DNA of 64,000 nt from Pseudocoprococcus catus. Lineage in GTDB: Bacteria > Bacillota > Clostridia > Lachnospirales > Lachnospiraceae. Under the pieces are notes generated by a model. It was not told the DNA's origin, ran no database searches, and saw only the letters and a list, made by a program, of their open reading frames with translations. Shown one piece after another: positions 8,927 through 17,711 of this stretch. The DNA is taken from NCBI RefSeq assembly GCF_902381825.1, contig NZ_LR698973.1:2769788-2833787 (forward strand), written 5' to 3'. The position numbers and the translations under genes are program-made. How positions within the stretch are numbered: the stretch's first letter is position 1; every line of letters begins with the position of its first letter.

Positions 8927-10213
8927 ATGATTTTGGATAAGAAATTATATGACAATTACGTGAAGATACTGGAGAATGAACTGGTGCCTGCATTAGGATG
9001 TACAGAACCAATTGCCATTGCTTATGCGGCGGCAAAGGCCAGAGAAGTCCTGGGGGAATTCCCGGATCATGTGGAAATGCGGTGCAGCGGCAATATTATC
9101 AAGAATGTCAAGGGTGTTACAGTACCGAATTCGGATGGCCAGAGAGGTATTGATGTGGCAGCGATTCTTGGTATTGTCGGTGGTGATGCATCCAGAGAAT
9201 TGGAAGTATTGGAATCTGTGAAGCAGGAAGATATTGAGAAGACAAGAGAACTGGCGGCGGCAGGATATTGTACATGCACACTGCAGGAGGATGTGGCGAA
9301 TCTTTATATTGTGGCTAAAGTGTGTAAAGGCAGCCATTATGCGGAAGTGACGATTATCAACCGACATACATATATTACAAGAATCGTGAAAGATGATGTG
9401 GTCCTTTTTGAGGCGGCAGTCAGTGAAGAATCCAGCAATTATGTGGACAAGTCTTTATTAAATGTGAAAGATATTCTTGAGTTTGCGAATACAGTGAATA
9501 TAGATGATGTAAGAGAAGTTCTGAAACGGCAGATCGAGATGAATTCGGCCATTGCGGATGAGGGATTGATGCACCCTTACGGTGCACAGATTGGGCGGAC
9601 ATTGCTGCAAGTGTATGGTGACGATGTCAAGATTCGTGCCAAAGCGAGGGCGGCAGCCGGTTCTGATGCCAGAATGGGTGGCTGTTCCATGCCGGTTGTC
9701 ATCAATTCCGGAAGTGGTAATCAGGGGATGACGGTTTCTTTGCCGGTGATTGAATTTGCCAAGTCACTTTTCTGTACAGAGGAACAATTGTACCGGGCAT
9801 TAGTTGTCAGCAATTTAGTCGCTATTCATCAGAAGAAATATATCGGCAGCCTGTCTGCGTATTGTGGCGCTGTCAGTGCGGCTTGTGGAAGTGGTGCAGC
9901 GATTACTTATCTTTATGGGGGAACTTATGAAGATATTTCAGCGACGATTGTGAATACGATTGGCAATGTCGGCGGTATTGTCTGTGATGGAGCGAAATCT
10001 TCCTGTGCGGCAAAGATCGCATCTGCGGTAGATGCGGCGATCCTGGGGCATTTTCTCGGAAGAAAGCATCACTGGTTCCAGCCTGGGGAAGGCATTGTTC
10101 AGAAGGATGTGGAAGGTACTATCAAGAGTATGGGCTATATTGGCCGTGTCGGTATGAAAGATACAGACAAGCAGATCCTGAACATTATGATCGATCAGGT
10201 TAAGGTTGATTAA
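8927..10213 (+). CDS. cyuA: UPF0597 / CyuA-type L-cysteine desulfidase
   Basis: 428 residues. The N-terminal signature PALGCTEPIAIAYAAA and the C-terminal CDGAKSSCAAKIAS belong to the UPF0597 (YhaM/CyuA) family, related to iron-sulfur serine dehydratase alpha subunits. Characterised members use a [4Fe-4S] cluster to split L-cysteine into pyruvate, ammonia and sulfide. The conserved cysteines here are consistent with cluster binding. I start at ATG 8927 (GGGGAG at 8918-8923, short spacing) because the family begins just before this point; the longer frame from 8858 adds 23 Asn/Ile-rich residues. It is cytoplasmic, and lies just upstream of the peptide transporter, which would supply cysteine-containing peptides (inference). 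Confidence 0.85.
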   Translation: MILDKKLYDNYVKILENELVPALGCTEPIAIAYAAAKAREVLGEFPDHVEMRCSGNIIKNVKGVTVPNSDGQRGIDVAAILGIVGGDASRELEVLESVKQEDIEKTRELAAAGYCTCTLQEDVANLYIVAKVCKGSHYAEVTIINRHTYITRIVKDDVVLFEAAVSEESSNYVDKSLLNVKDILEFANTVNIDDVREVLKRQIEMNSAIADEGLMHPYGAQIGRTLLQVYGDDVKIRAKARAAAGSDARMGGCSMPVVINSGSGNQGMTVSLPVIEFAKSLFCTEEQLYRALVVSNLVAIHQKKYIGSLSAYCGAVSAACGSGAAITYLYGGTYEDISATIVNTIGNVGGIVCDGAKSSCAAKIASAVDAAILGHFLGRKHHWFQPGEGIVQKDVEGTIKSMGYIGRVGMKDTDKQILNIMIDQVKVD

Positions 10214-10273
10214 AACAAAAGCTGATCGAAATAGTAGGAAATGGCTAAAATAGCGGATATACCCAAAATTTTG

Positions 10274-10302
10274 TTTACGGCAGAAAGGTTTTAAGGTATA
10301 AT
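10274..10302 (+). promoter_or_regulatory. Promoter of the peptide ABC transporter operon
   Basis: TTTACG (10274-10279), 17-bp spacer, consensus TATAAT (10297-10302), about 75 bases before the substrate-binding protein gene. Confidence 0.7.
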
Positions 10303-10379
10303 ATTATTCAGCTGTTTGATCAAGTATTAAAACGGCGAATATAATTATAAGTTTTCTCAATGATAATGGAGGAGAGATT

Positions 10380-11999
10380 ATGAAAGGAACATTTAAAAAG
10401 GTTCTGGCTATGGCATTGGCAATGACCATGGCAGCAGGCGTTTTGACAGGCTGCGGCGGCAAGGATCCTGTGGCAGACACATCTGCATCCGGTGAGACAG
10501 TAACAGTCGGAAGTGAAGCAGCAGGTACAACAGGTACTGCAGACACATTTACATATGCCATCGGCGGTGATCCGGGTGCCAACGTGAATGTTATCACAAC
10601 AAGTGACCGTTTTGGTCTGATGACGGTCAAGATGATCTATTCACCAATCTGCATGTACAATGCAGACGGTATCAACTGGTTCCTTGCGACAAGTGTGGAT
10701 ACGTCTGATGACAACACAGAATATACATTCCATCTTCGTGATGATGTGAAGTGGTCTGACGGTGAGCCATTCACAGCGGATGACGTTGTTTTCACTTATG
10801 AGGCGATGGAGAATCCGGACAATGCAGGCTGGGCTTATTCACAGCTTGTTTATGAACAGGGCGCAACAAAGATCGAGAAGATTGATGATTACACAGTGAA
10901 GTTCACAATGCCTTTTGCAAGTGCAGCTTCTCTGGAAATGCTGTGCAACATCTTTATCATGCCTGAGCATATCTACAAAGATGTGACAGATTTCGAGAAC
11001 AATGAATTCAATACAAAACCTGTCGGTACAGGCCCATATGTGATGTCTGAGTATTCTGCAGGTTCTTATGTGAAGTTCTCTGCCAATGACACGTATTTCC
11101 TTGGCAAGCCAAGCATTGGTACAATCGTTTACAGAATTATCGAGAATTCCAACACAGCGATGATGGCTATTCAGAGCGGTGAAGTGGATGCGTGGGTGGC
11201 AACACCTTCAGAAATCGGTCAGATGAATCTCGAAGCGAACAACCTGACAACTTACGCTTACAGCGAAGGTCGTGTTGGTTACATGGCCATCAATGTGAAG
11301 CAGATTCCGGATCAGAAGGTACGTCAGGCCATCTTCTACGCATTGAATACAAAGGATATTGATGATGCTGTTTTCCTGAGCGATGAGTATTATGATATTC
11401 CGACAAGCTTCCTGCCACCTACAAGTGAATTCTATACAGACAATGTTGAGAAGTATGATCAGAATATTGAGAAAGCCAAAGCACTTCTGAAAGAAGCTGG
11501 CGCAGAAGGTCTGAAGGTTGAACTGACTTACAGTGGTTCTGATGCTGCACAGGCAACACAGGCTGCCATGATTCAGGAACAGTTGGCTGCAGTTGGTATT
11601 ACATGTTCATTAAACGGTATGGACAGTACAGCCATGATCGATCAGCTTGCAAAGGAAGACACAACAATTCAGATGTACCTGAATGGTTATATCATGGGTA
11701 TTGATCCGGATACATTCTATCCTCTGTTTGGTACAGATGGTGGTTATAACTATATGCACTATGATTTCACAGAAATCGATGATCTGTTCAAACAGGGTCG
11801 TGAAACATCCGATGAAGCAGAGCGTAAAGCCATCTATGAGAAACTTCAGCAGACACTTCAGGATGAAGCCTGCTTCTATCCATTAGTTTCCAACAAGCGT
11901 ATCCTTGTTGTTAACAAACGTGTCGGCGGTGTTGAAGATGCCAAGCTTGTACCTGTTTATACATTTGAGGATACATCTAAACTGACACTCAGCGAATAA
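10380..11999 (+). CDS. Peptide ABC transporter substrate-binding lipoprotein
   Basis: 539 residues with a lipoprotein signal peptide ending LTGC (lipidated Cys25), a Ser/Thr/Gly linker, then a full-length family 5 extracellular solute-binding domain (SBP_bac_5), with the typical KWSDGEPFTADDVVFTYEA stretch near residue 125. It would capture di- or oligopeptides outside the membrane and deliver them to the two permeases encoded next. GGAGGAG is placed correctly before the ATG. It is separated from the permease genes by an attenuator-like hairpin, a common way of making more binding protein than transporter. The exact ligand (peptide length, nickel, other) cannot be read from sequence. Confidence 0.92.
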   Translation: MKGTFKKVLAMALAMTMAAGVLTGCGGKDPVADTSASGETVTVGSEAAGTTGTADTFTYAIGGDPGANVNVITTSDRFGLMTVKMIYSPICMYNADGINWFLATSVDTSDDNTEYTFHLRDDVKWSDGEPFTADDVVFTYEAMENPDNAGWAYSQLVYEQGATKIEKIDDYTVKFTMPFASAASLEMLCNIFIMPEHIYKDVTDFENNEFNTKPVGTGPYVMSEYSAGSYVKFSANDTYFLGKPSIGTIVYRIIENSNTAMMAIQSGEVDAWVATPSEIGQMNLEANNLTTYAYSEGRVGYMAINVKQIPDQKVRQAIFYALNTKDIDDAVFLSDEYYDIPTSFLPPTSEFYTDNVEKYDQNIEKAKALLKEAGAEGLKVELTYSGSDAAQATQAAMIQEQLAAVGITCSLNGMDSTAMIDQLAKEDTTIQMYLNGYIMGIDPDTFYPLFGTDGGYNYMHYDFTEIDDLFKQGRETSDEAERKAIYEKLQQTLQDEACFYPLVSNKRILVVNKRVGGVEDAKLVPVYTFEDTSKLTLSE

Positions 12000-12069
12000 G
12001 CACCTTAGGCGGATGGAAAGGATTTTCTTTATGTCTGCTTTGGATTGATTGGTGTGAAGCGCATATTGG

Positions 12070-12106
12070 GCGGCTGCAGGACTGATTTTTGCAGCCGCTT
12101 ATTATA
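12070..12106 (+). terminator. Partial terminator between binding protein and permeases
   Basis: GCGGCTGCA (12070-12078) pairs with TGCAGCCGC (12090-12098), followed by a weak T-rich tail (TTATTATA). Probably lets a fraction of transcripts through to the permease genes. Confidence 0.6.
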
Positions 12107-12150
12107 TAGCAAAGTAAATTTCGTATATTTACGACAAGGAGTAAAATGAT

Positions 12151-13104
12151 ATGGCAAAGTACATCATTAAAAGAATACTGGCAGCCATTCCTATGGTTCT
12201 GATCATTACGGTTATATGTTTTGCTTTGATGAATCTGGCACCTTATGATGCGATCGACGCAATGACGACGCCGAATATGTCACCGGAGACGGTCGCATTG
12301 ATCAAGGCAAAATATGGATATGATCAGCCGGTATATATTCAGTATATCCGATGGCTCGATGGCCTGATTAACGGCAATTTCGGTTATTCCATCGTTACTC
12401 ATCAGAGCATTTCAGCGGATCTCGCAATCCGTATTCCGAATACGATCAAATTGATCCTTCCGGCTTATCTGCTGGCCTATGCACTGGCAATTGTGCTGGG
12501 GCTGATCGCCGGTTCCCATAAGAATAAATGGGCAGACAAACTCATTGACGGTATCTGTGCCATTGGTATCGCACTGCCTACTTTCTGGGTATCGATGCTT
12601 TTAATATATTTCCTGGGCTACAAGCTGAATGTGCTTCCTATCGTGGGTATGCATACCATTGGCCAGGAGAATTCCATGATTGATTATCTGAGACATTTTC
12701 TGATGCCGTTTATTGCGCTTTTCTTAAGCTTTCTGCCGGATGCGACACGTTATGTGCGTTCCTCAACGATTACGCAGTATTCTGAAGATTATGTCATGGT
12801 ACAGCAGGCTTTCGGTGCGTCAAAGGCAGAGATTATGTTTAAGCATGTCTGCAAGAATGTTCTTCTGCCGATCATTACAAAACTAGGCATGGCATTACCG
12901 ATGCTTGTAACAGGTGCGATCATTACAGAGACAATTTTCGGATGGCCGGGTGTTGGTCCGTATTTCGTAAAAGCGATTCAGGGTATGGATTATCCGATCG
13001 TTATGGTCATTCTTGTGTTGTCTTCAACATTGGTTATCCTGGGCAACCTACTGTCAGATATTCTGTATTGTTTGACGGACCCGAGAATTAAGGATTTGGG
13101 GTGA
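12151..13104 (+). CDS. Peptide ABC transporter permease (DppB type)
   Basis: 317 residues with six membrane segments and the first-subunit layout of DppB/OppB: an N-terminal helix (MAKYIIKRILAAIPMVLIIT), a long first external loop, and the cytoplasmic EAA loop around residue 210-245 (EDYVMVQQAFGASKAEIMF) that docks with the ATPases. AAGGAG precedes the start. Its end overlaps the GTG/ATG region of the next permease gene, so the pair is translationally linked. Confidence 0.92.
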   Translation: MAKYIIKRILAAIPMVLIITVICFALMNLAPYDAIDAMTTPNMSPETVALIKAKYGYDQPVYIQYIRWLDGLINGNFGYSIVTHQSISADLAIRIPNTIKLILPAYLLAYALAIVLGLIAGSHKNKWADKLIDGICAIGIALPTFWVSMLLIYFLGYKLNVLPIVGMHTIGQENSMIDYLRHFLMPFIALFLSFLPDATRYVRSSTITQYSEDYVMVQQAFGASKAEIMFKHVCKNVLLPIITKLGMALPMLVTGAIITETIFGWPGVGPYFVKAIQGMDYPIVMVILVLSSTLVILGNLLSDILYCLTDPRIKDLG

Positions 13105-13109
13105 TAGTG

Positions 13110-13982
13110 ATGGCGAAGAATAAAAGTGATCAGAAAAGAAGAATTGAAAATGTTTTAAGTGCATTAAAGCATGACAAGCTGGCAATTGCCTCCCTTGTAT
13201 TCCTTGTGATTATTATCGCGCTGGCACTTCTGGCACCAATCCTGCCCTTGGACCCGAATACCACCGATGTGCGCAATATGTTTCAGCCGCCTTCACCGGA
13301 GCATTGGTTTGGTACCGATGATATCGGCCGTGACTATTTGTCACGAGTAATCTATGGCGGTCGTGTATCATTGTTAGTAGGTTTTCTTGCCATGATAACC
13401 TGTGTCTGTGTCGGCGTATTAGTGGGTACGGTTTCCGGTTATTGCGGCGGATGGATCGACAGTATCCTGATGCGTATCGTGGATATCATGTCATCCATTC
13501 CATGGATGGTACTTGTTACAGTTATTAGTCTTTTCCTGAAGCGTGGTCTCAAATCCATTATCATTGTTATTGGTTTCTTTACGTGGATGGAAATTGCCCG
13601 CCTGGTGCGAGCGGAGACGCTGTCTCTGAAAGAACGTGAATATGTCATGTATGCCAAATTTGTCGGCATTCCGGGATATGTGATTATTTTGAAGCATATT
13701 ATTCCTTCCGTGCTTCCGACAATCATTATTGCGGCATCCACAGGCATTGCCAATGCGATCATGACAGAGTCTTCCTTGAGTTTCCTGGGCCTTGGTATCC
13801 AGCAGCCGATGTCTTCATGGGGAAGTCTTCTTCAGAATGCCCAGAGCTATATGCAGAATGCGATTTATATGGCGATTCTTCCGGGTCTTCTGATTGTGCT
13901 GACAATTTTTGCATTTAATAAACTGGGCAATCTCCTCCGTATTTTTGTGGAACCGAGAGTAATGTCCGGTGAGAAAGATTAG
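13110..13982 (+). CDS. Peptide ABC transporter permease (DppC type)
   Basis: 290 residues, the second permease of the importer. The N-terminal domain holds the OppC-type stretch PPSPEHWFGTDDIGRDYLSR (about 65-85), followed by five membrane segments and the EAA loop (REREYVMYAKFVG-like, about residues 180-205). I prefer ATG 13110, 9 bases after a GGGG run; an in-frame GTG at 13101 overlaps the previous stop. Forms the membrane channel with the DppB-type subunit. Confidence 0.92.
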   Translation: MAKNKSDQKRRIENVLSALKHDKLAIASLVFLVIIIALALLAPILPLDPNTTDVRNMFQPPSPEHWFGTDDIGRDYLSRVIYGGRVSLLVGFLAMITCVCVGVLVGTVSGYCGGWIDSILMRIVDIMSSIPWMVLVTVISLFLKRGLKSIIIVIGFFTWMEIARLVRAETLSLKEREYVMYAKFVGIPGYVIILKHIIPSVLPTIIIAASTGIANAIMTESSLSFLGLGIQQPMSSWGSLLQNAQSYMQNAIYMAILPGLLIVLTIFAFNKLGNLLRIFVEPRVMSGEKD

Positions 13983-13993
13983 GAGGTTTGAGG

Positions 13994-15037
13994 ATGGACG
14001 AGAATAAGATGACACAGACAGGTGAGCGTCTTCTGACCGTAGATAATCTGAAGACCACCTTTATGATCCACAAGACAAAGGTTGAAGCTGTGCGCGGAGC
14101 CAGCATCCATGTGGATGACGGAGATATCCTTGCTGTGGTAGGTGAATCCGGAAGCGGCAAGAGTGTTCTGATGAAATCCATTATGGGACTGCTTCCTGAG
14201 AATGCTCAGACAACAGCAGACAGTCTGGTTTATATGGGACGCAATCTGCTGGAGTTTTCTGCAGACGAGCGAAGAAAAATGCGAGGCAAAGAATTTGCCA
14301 TGATTTTCCAGGATCCGATGACAGCGCTTAATCCGCTGAAGAAGATCGGTGCTCATCTGACAGAAGTGCTGATGCGTTACCGCAAGCTGAACAAGAAACA
14401 GGCACGAGAGGAAGCTATTGAGGCCCTCCGCAAAGTCGGCATTCCTTCCCCTGAGAAGCGTCTGGATCAGTATCCCCATGAATTTTCAGGGGGCATGCGT
14501 CAGCGTGTACTGATTGCCATGGCATTGTGCTGCAAACCGAAGCTGCTCATTGCCGATGAGCCGACAACAGCGCTGGATGTGACCATTCAGGCACAGATTC
14601 TTGAATTATTAAAACAGTTAAGAGACGAAGAAAAGATGAGCGTTGTGCTCATTACCCATGACCTGGGTGTGGTGGCCAGCCTCAGCAACCGTATTTCCGT
14701 TATGTACGGCGGCTTAATCATGGAAGAAGGATTGACGGACGAAATTTTCTATGCACCGAAGCATCCGTATACGAGAGCATTGCTGCATGCGATTCCACAG
14801 CCGACTACAGGGGTGAAGGAACGATTGGAAGCTATTCCGGGTATGGCCCCTTCATTGACAAATCCGCCGGCGGGATGTCCGTTTGCGGAACGCTGTAAGT
14901 ACGCTTGTGAGAAGTGCGAATCCGAGATACCGGCGTATCGTCAGTATACCAGGACACAGCGTGCCATGTGCGTATTTACGGAAGAAGAATTAAATGCAAT
15001 GGATAAGGAGGGAAAAGCCGATGGCAGAACAGAATAA
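13994..15037 (+). CDS. Peptide ABC transporter ATPase (DppD type)
   Basis: 347 residues with Walker A GESGSGKS, signature SGGMRQRV, Walker [13 protein letters not shown] and H-loop ITHDLG. The C-terminal oligopeptide-transporter extension carries the four-cysteine run ([14 protein letters not shown]), which in this family can bind an iron-sulfur cluster. AGGAGG at 13981-13986 sits 7 bases before ATG 13994. Energises peptide import together with the DppF-type ATPase, whose gene overlaps its 3' end by 17 bases. Confidence 0.92.
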   Translation: MDENKMTQTGERLLTVDNLKTTFMIHKTKVEAVRGASIHVDDGDILAVVGESGSGKSVLMKSIMGLLPENAQTTADSLVYMGRNLLEFSADERRKMRGKEFAMIFQDPMTALNPLKKIGAHLTEVLMRYRKLNKKQAREEAIEALRKVGIPSPEKRLDQYPHEFSGGMRQRVLIAMALCCKPKLLIADEPTTALDVTIQAQILELLKQLRDEEKMSVVLITHDLGVVASLSNRISVMYGGLIMEEGLTDEIFYAPKHPYTRALLHAIPQPTTGVKERLEAIPGMAPSLTNPPAGCPFAERCKYACEKCESEIPAYRQYTRTQRAMCVFTEEELNAMDKEGKADGRTE

Positions 15038-16001
15038 TCAGATCCTGTTGGAGACAAAAGACCTGCAGAAGCATTTCCCGATCAAGGATTTCTTTGGCCG
15101 TAAGAAGCAGGCAGTCAAGGCGGTAGACGGTATTACATTCCAAATCATAAAAGGTGAGACATTCGGTCTTGTGGGCGAGTCCGGCTGCGGTAAATCGACG
15201 CTGGGCAGAACACTGATCCGTATGTATGAGCCGACAGGCGGACAGATTATCTTTGACGGCGAAGATATCACAAAGCTTGAAGGCGCCAAACTGCAGCCTT
15301 ATCATAAGCGCATGCAGATTATTTTCCAGGATCCGTATTCAGCTCTGGATCCGCATCACAATGTGGAGGAGATTATCCGTGAACCGATGTCCCTTTATAC
15401 CAACGCATCAAAAAGCGATATTGATGAACAGATCGTAGAGCTGCTGAAGAAGGTTGGTATGAAAGCGGATGATATGTATAAATATGCCTATGAATTTTCC
15501 GGCGGTCAGCGTCAGAGAATCGGTATTGCCCGTGCTTTGGCAGTGAAACCGGAGTTTTTGCTCTGTGATGAACCGATTTCAGCGCTGGATGTGTCCATTC
15601 AGGCACAGGTTGTCAATATGCTGGAAGATCTTCAGGAGGAACTGGGACTGACGTATCTGTTTGTGGCCCATGATCTGTCGATGGTTCGACATATTTCAAC
15701 ACGTATCGGCGTCATGTATCTGGGCAAGATCGTGGAGATCGCAGAGAGTGACGAATTATATGATCATCCGATGCATCCGTATACAGAGGCGCTTCTGTCG
15801 GCCATTCCTGTGGCGGATCCGGAACTTGCGAGAAGCTCAAAGCGCAAGATCATCAAAGGTGATCTGCCGAGCCCGATGGATGTTCCGGGCGGTTGTCGTT
15901 TCCATACAAGATGTCCGTACGCCAAACCGGAGTGCAGTCAGATGGAACCGCCGCTGGTCGAGCGGACGCCGGGGCATTTTGTGGCCTGCCATATCCGATA
16001 A
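15021..16001 (+). CDS. Peptide ABC transporter ATPase (DppF type)
   Basis: 326 residues: Walker A GESGCGKST, signature SGGQRQRIG, Walker B LLCDEPISALD, H-loop VAHDLS, and a C-terminal oligopeptide extension with RFHTRCPYAKPEC. The start at ATG 15021 follows AAGGAGGG (15005-15012); the longer frame from 14994 would lie deeper in the previous gene. It completes a five-gene importer (binding protein, two permeases, two ATPases). Confidence 0.92.
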   Translation: MAEQNNQILLETKDLQKHFPIKDFFGRKKQAVKAVDGITFQIIKGETFGLVGESGCGKSTLGRTLIRMYEPTGGQIIFDGEDITKLEGAKLQPYHKRMQIIFQDPYSALDPHHNVEEIIREPMSLYTNASKSDIDEQIVELLKKVGMKADDMYKYAYEFSGGQRQRIGIARALAVKPEFLLCDEPISALDVSIQAQVVNMLEDLQEELGLTYLFVAHDLSMVRHISTRIGVMYLGKIVEIAESDELYDHPMHPYTEALLSAIPVADPELARSSKRKIIKGDLPSPMDVPGGCRFHTRCPYAKPECSQMEPPLVERTPGHFVACHIR

Positions 16002-16034
16002 TTGTCTGTTTGACTGAAAGGGATGGATAGAAGA

Positions 16035-16565
16035 ATGAAACGCATGTTATTGACAACGCTATGTTACATGGAAAAAGGTGATCAGTATCTGATGTTGCAT
16101 CGTGTCAAAAAGGAACACGACATCAACAAAGACAAATGGATCGGTGTAGGTGGCAAATTCGAGGATAAGGAGAGCCCGGAGGACTGCTTACTTCGGGAAG
16201 TCCGGGAAGAAACCGGATTAACGCTTACCTCCTGGCAATTTCGTGGCATTATTACTTTTGTAACGGATCGTTACGAAACCGAATTCATGCATCTTTATAC
16301 AGCAGATGGCTGGGAAGGCGAGATGATCGAATGCAATGAGGGCAATCTCGAATGGCTGGATAAAAAGGAAGTCTTCAACTTGAAGGTATGGGAAGGAGAT
16401 AAGATTTTCTTCTGGCTGATGCAGCATGATGCACCATTCTTTTCACTGCGGTTGGAGTATGTGGGAGATGAACTGGTTTCTTATGCGATGAATGGCGTGT
16501 ATCACAATCAACAGTATCCGGGACAGAATATGTATCAGGAATTTCTGGATACGTATGAAAAATAA
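16035..16565 (+). CDS. Nudix hydrolase (MutT / 8-oxo-dGTPase-like)
   Basis: 176 residues carrying a full Nudix box, GGKFEDKESPEDCLLREVRE followed by ETGL (about residues 38-61), matching Gx5Ex7REUxEExGU. It hydrolyses a nucleoside diphosphate linked to another group; by overall similarity it resembles the 8-oxo-dGTP diphosphatase (MutT/YtkD-like) group, but substrate is not provable here. The start at ATG 16035 has AAAGGGA at 16017-16023; the upstream ATG at 16023 overlaps that site. It follows the transporter by 33 bases and ends at a strong terminator, so it may be the last gene of that operon. Confidence 0.85.
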   Translation: MKRMLLTTLCYMEKGDQYLMLHRVKKEHDINKDKWIGVGGKFEDKESPEDCLLREVREETGLTLTSWQFRGIITFVTDRYETEFMHLYTADGWEGEMIECNEGNLEWLDKKEVFNLKVWEGDKIFFWLMQHDAPFFSLRLEYVGDELVSYAMNGVYHNQQYPGQNMYQEFLDTYEK

Positions 16566-16570
16566 AAACC

Positions 16571-16616
16571 AAAAAGGCTATTGTATGAAATCCTTTTCAT
16601 ACGGTAGCCTTTTTGT
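16571..16616 (+). terminator. Intrinsic terminator
   Basis: A long stem of about 19 bp (16571-16590 with 16595-16614, a few mismatches) with a TCCT-type loop and a T run at the end. Ends the peptide transporter/Nudix unit. Confidence 0.85.
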
Positions 16617-16762
16617 GTGATATCACAAAGTGGTTCAAAATCTCAGAAAATCACATCTTATCAATGAATTCTTCAATCGAATGACAGCGTGCTGCGTTTT
16701 TAGTCCATTGTCTGAGGGTATCAAGAAATCATAGATATAATCAAATTTTTTTGTCTGAAATC

Positions 16763-16792
16763 TTGTCTGCTGCAAATAATATATGCTATACT
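16763..16792 (+). promoter_or_regulatory. Promoter with extended -10
   Basis: TTGTCT (16763-16768), 18-bp spacer, TGnTATACT ending at 16792. The predicted start is near 16799, only about 14 bases before the leader hairpin at 16813. The stretch 16628-16760 holds nothing I can name. Confidence 0.65.
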
Positions 16793-16812
16793 AGAACAAA
16801 GTGAGTTGTGAA

Positions 16813-16838
16813 ACAGGGCGACAAGCCCTGTTTTTTTA
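16813..16838 (+). terminator. Terminator-like hairpin in the 5' leader of the reductase gene
   Basis: ACAGGGC (16812-16818) pairs with GCCCTGT (16824-16830), followed by seven T (16831-16837). It lies between the promoter and the start codon at 16859, so it could attenuate the reductase and symporter genes or end a very short RNA. Confidence 0.65.
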
Positions 16839-16858
16839 GGCCAACAAGGAGGAACAAT

Positions 16859-17707
16859 ATGAGTAAAACAAAAGTCTGGATTATTGGTGCCAAAGGAAGA
16901 CTTGGCAGTACCATTAGTGATGCCCTTGACCGCATGGCATACAATGTACTGACATCGGATATGGATGTGGATATTACCGACATGGATAGTGTGACGGCAT
17001 TTATGGACATGAGCCATCCGGCAGTCGTCATTAATTGCGCAGGTTATAATACCCATAACTGGCTGGAAGAGGATATGGTGAAGGCGTTTAGAGTCAATGC
17101 TATTGGTGCGAGAAATGTTGCTTCTGCATCCCGTAAAGTGGGCGCAAAACTCATTCATATGTCAACAGATGACGTATTTGACGGACAGGGGAATGAACCA
17201 CTGAATGAATTTGATACAGCAACTCCGGATACAATTTTTGGTAAATCCAAGCTGGCGGGAGAAAATTTTGTGCGTGAATTGAACCCGAAGCATCTGATTG
17301 TTCGTAGTTCATGGGTTTATGCCAAAGAGGGCAGTTGTTTTGTAAATTCTGTGATTCGTCAGGCAAAAGAAGGCGGTGTCATTCAGGTGGCAGCAGAACA
17401 GTACAGCAGTCCGACAAGTGCCAAAGTGCTTGCTGATTTTGTTATGAAGATGATTGATGCCAATGAATATGGTATTTATCATGCTTCCTGTGAGGGGTGC
17501 TGTAGCCGCGTAGAAGCAGCAGAAGAGATTCTTCGATGCATGGGGCAGGATCCGACAGGTAGAATTGAGGAAATATCTGCCGAAGCAGGCAAGAACAGCC
17601 CGAGAAGGACAGATCTTCAGAATCTGATGATGAAGGTAACCGGAATTTACCAGATGCCTGACTGGAAAGATGCGATGCGGGATTATATTCAGGAATTGAG
17701 GGGGTAG
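16859..17707 (+). CDS. RmlD-like NAD(P)-dependent sugar-nucleotide reductase
   Basis: 282 residues of the extended short-chain dehydrogenase type: nucleotide-binding GAKGRLGST (about residues 9-17), a catalytic Thr (STDDVFDG, about 102-109), and a Ser/Lys region FGKSKLAGE where the family normally has YGxSKLxGE. Tyr is replaced by Phe (TIFGKSKLAGE) in what should be the YxxxK active site, so catalysis may be altered. Overall it matches RmlD (dTDP-4-dehydrorhamnose reductase) proteins, but no other rhamnose genes are nearby. The start follows AAGGAGG at 16846-16852. A symporter gene begins 4 bases after its stop. Confidence 0.8.
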   Translation: MSKTKVWIIGAKGRLGSTISDALDRMAYNVLTSDMDVDITDMDSVTAFMDMSHPAVVINCAGYNTHNWLEEDMVKAFRVNAIGARNVASASRKVGAKLIHMSTDDVFDGQGNEPLNEFDTATPDTIFGKSKLAGENFVRELNPKHLIVRSSWVYAKEGSCFVNSVIRQAKEGGVIQVAAEQYSSPTSAKVLADFVMKMIDANEYGIYHASCEGCCSRVEAAEEILRCMGQDPTGRIEEISAEAGKNSPRRTDLQNLMMKVTGIYQMPDWKDAMRDYIQELRG

Positions 17708-17711
17708 GAAA

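Noticed and set aside
16616..16627. TGTGATATCACA palindrome as a Crp-type site
   Set aside because: The half-sites are separated by 2 rather than 6 bases and it overlaps the tail of a terminator; no promoter is positioned to use it.
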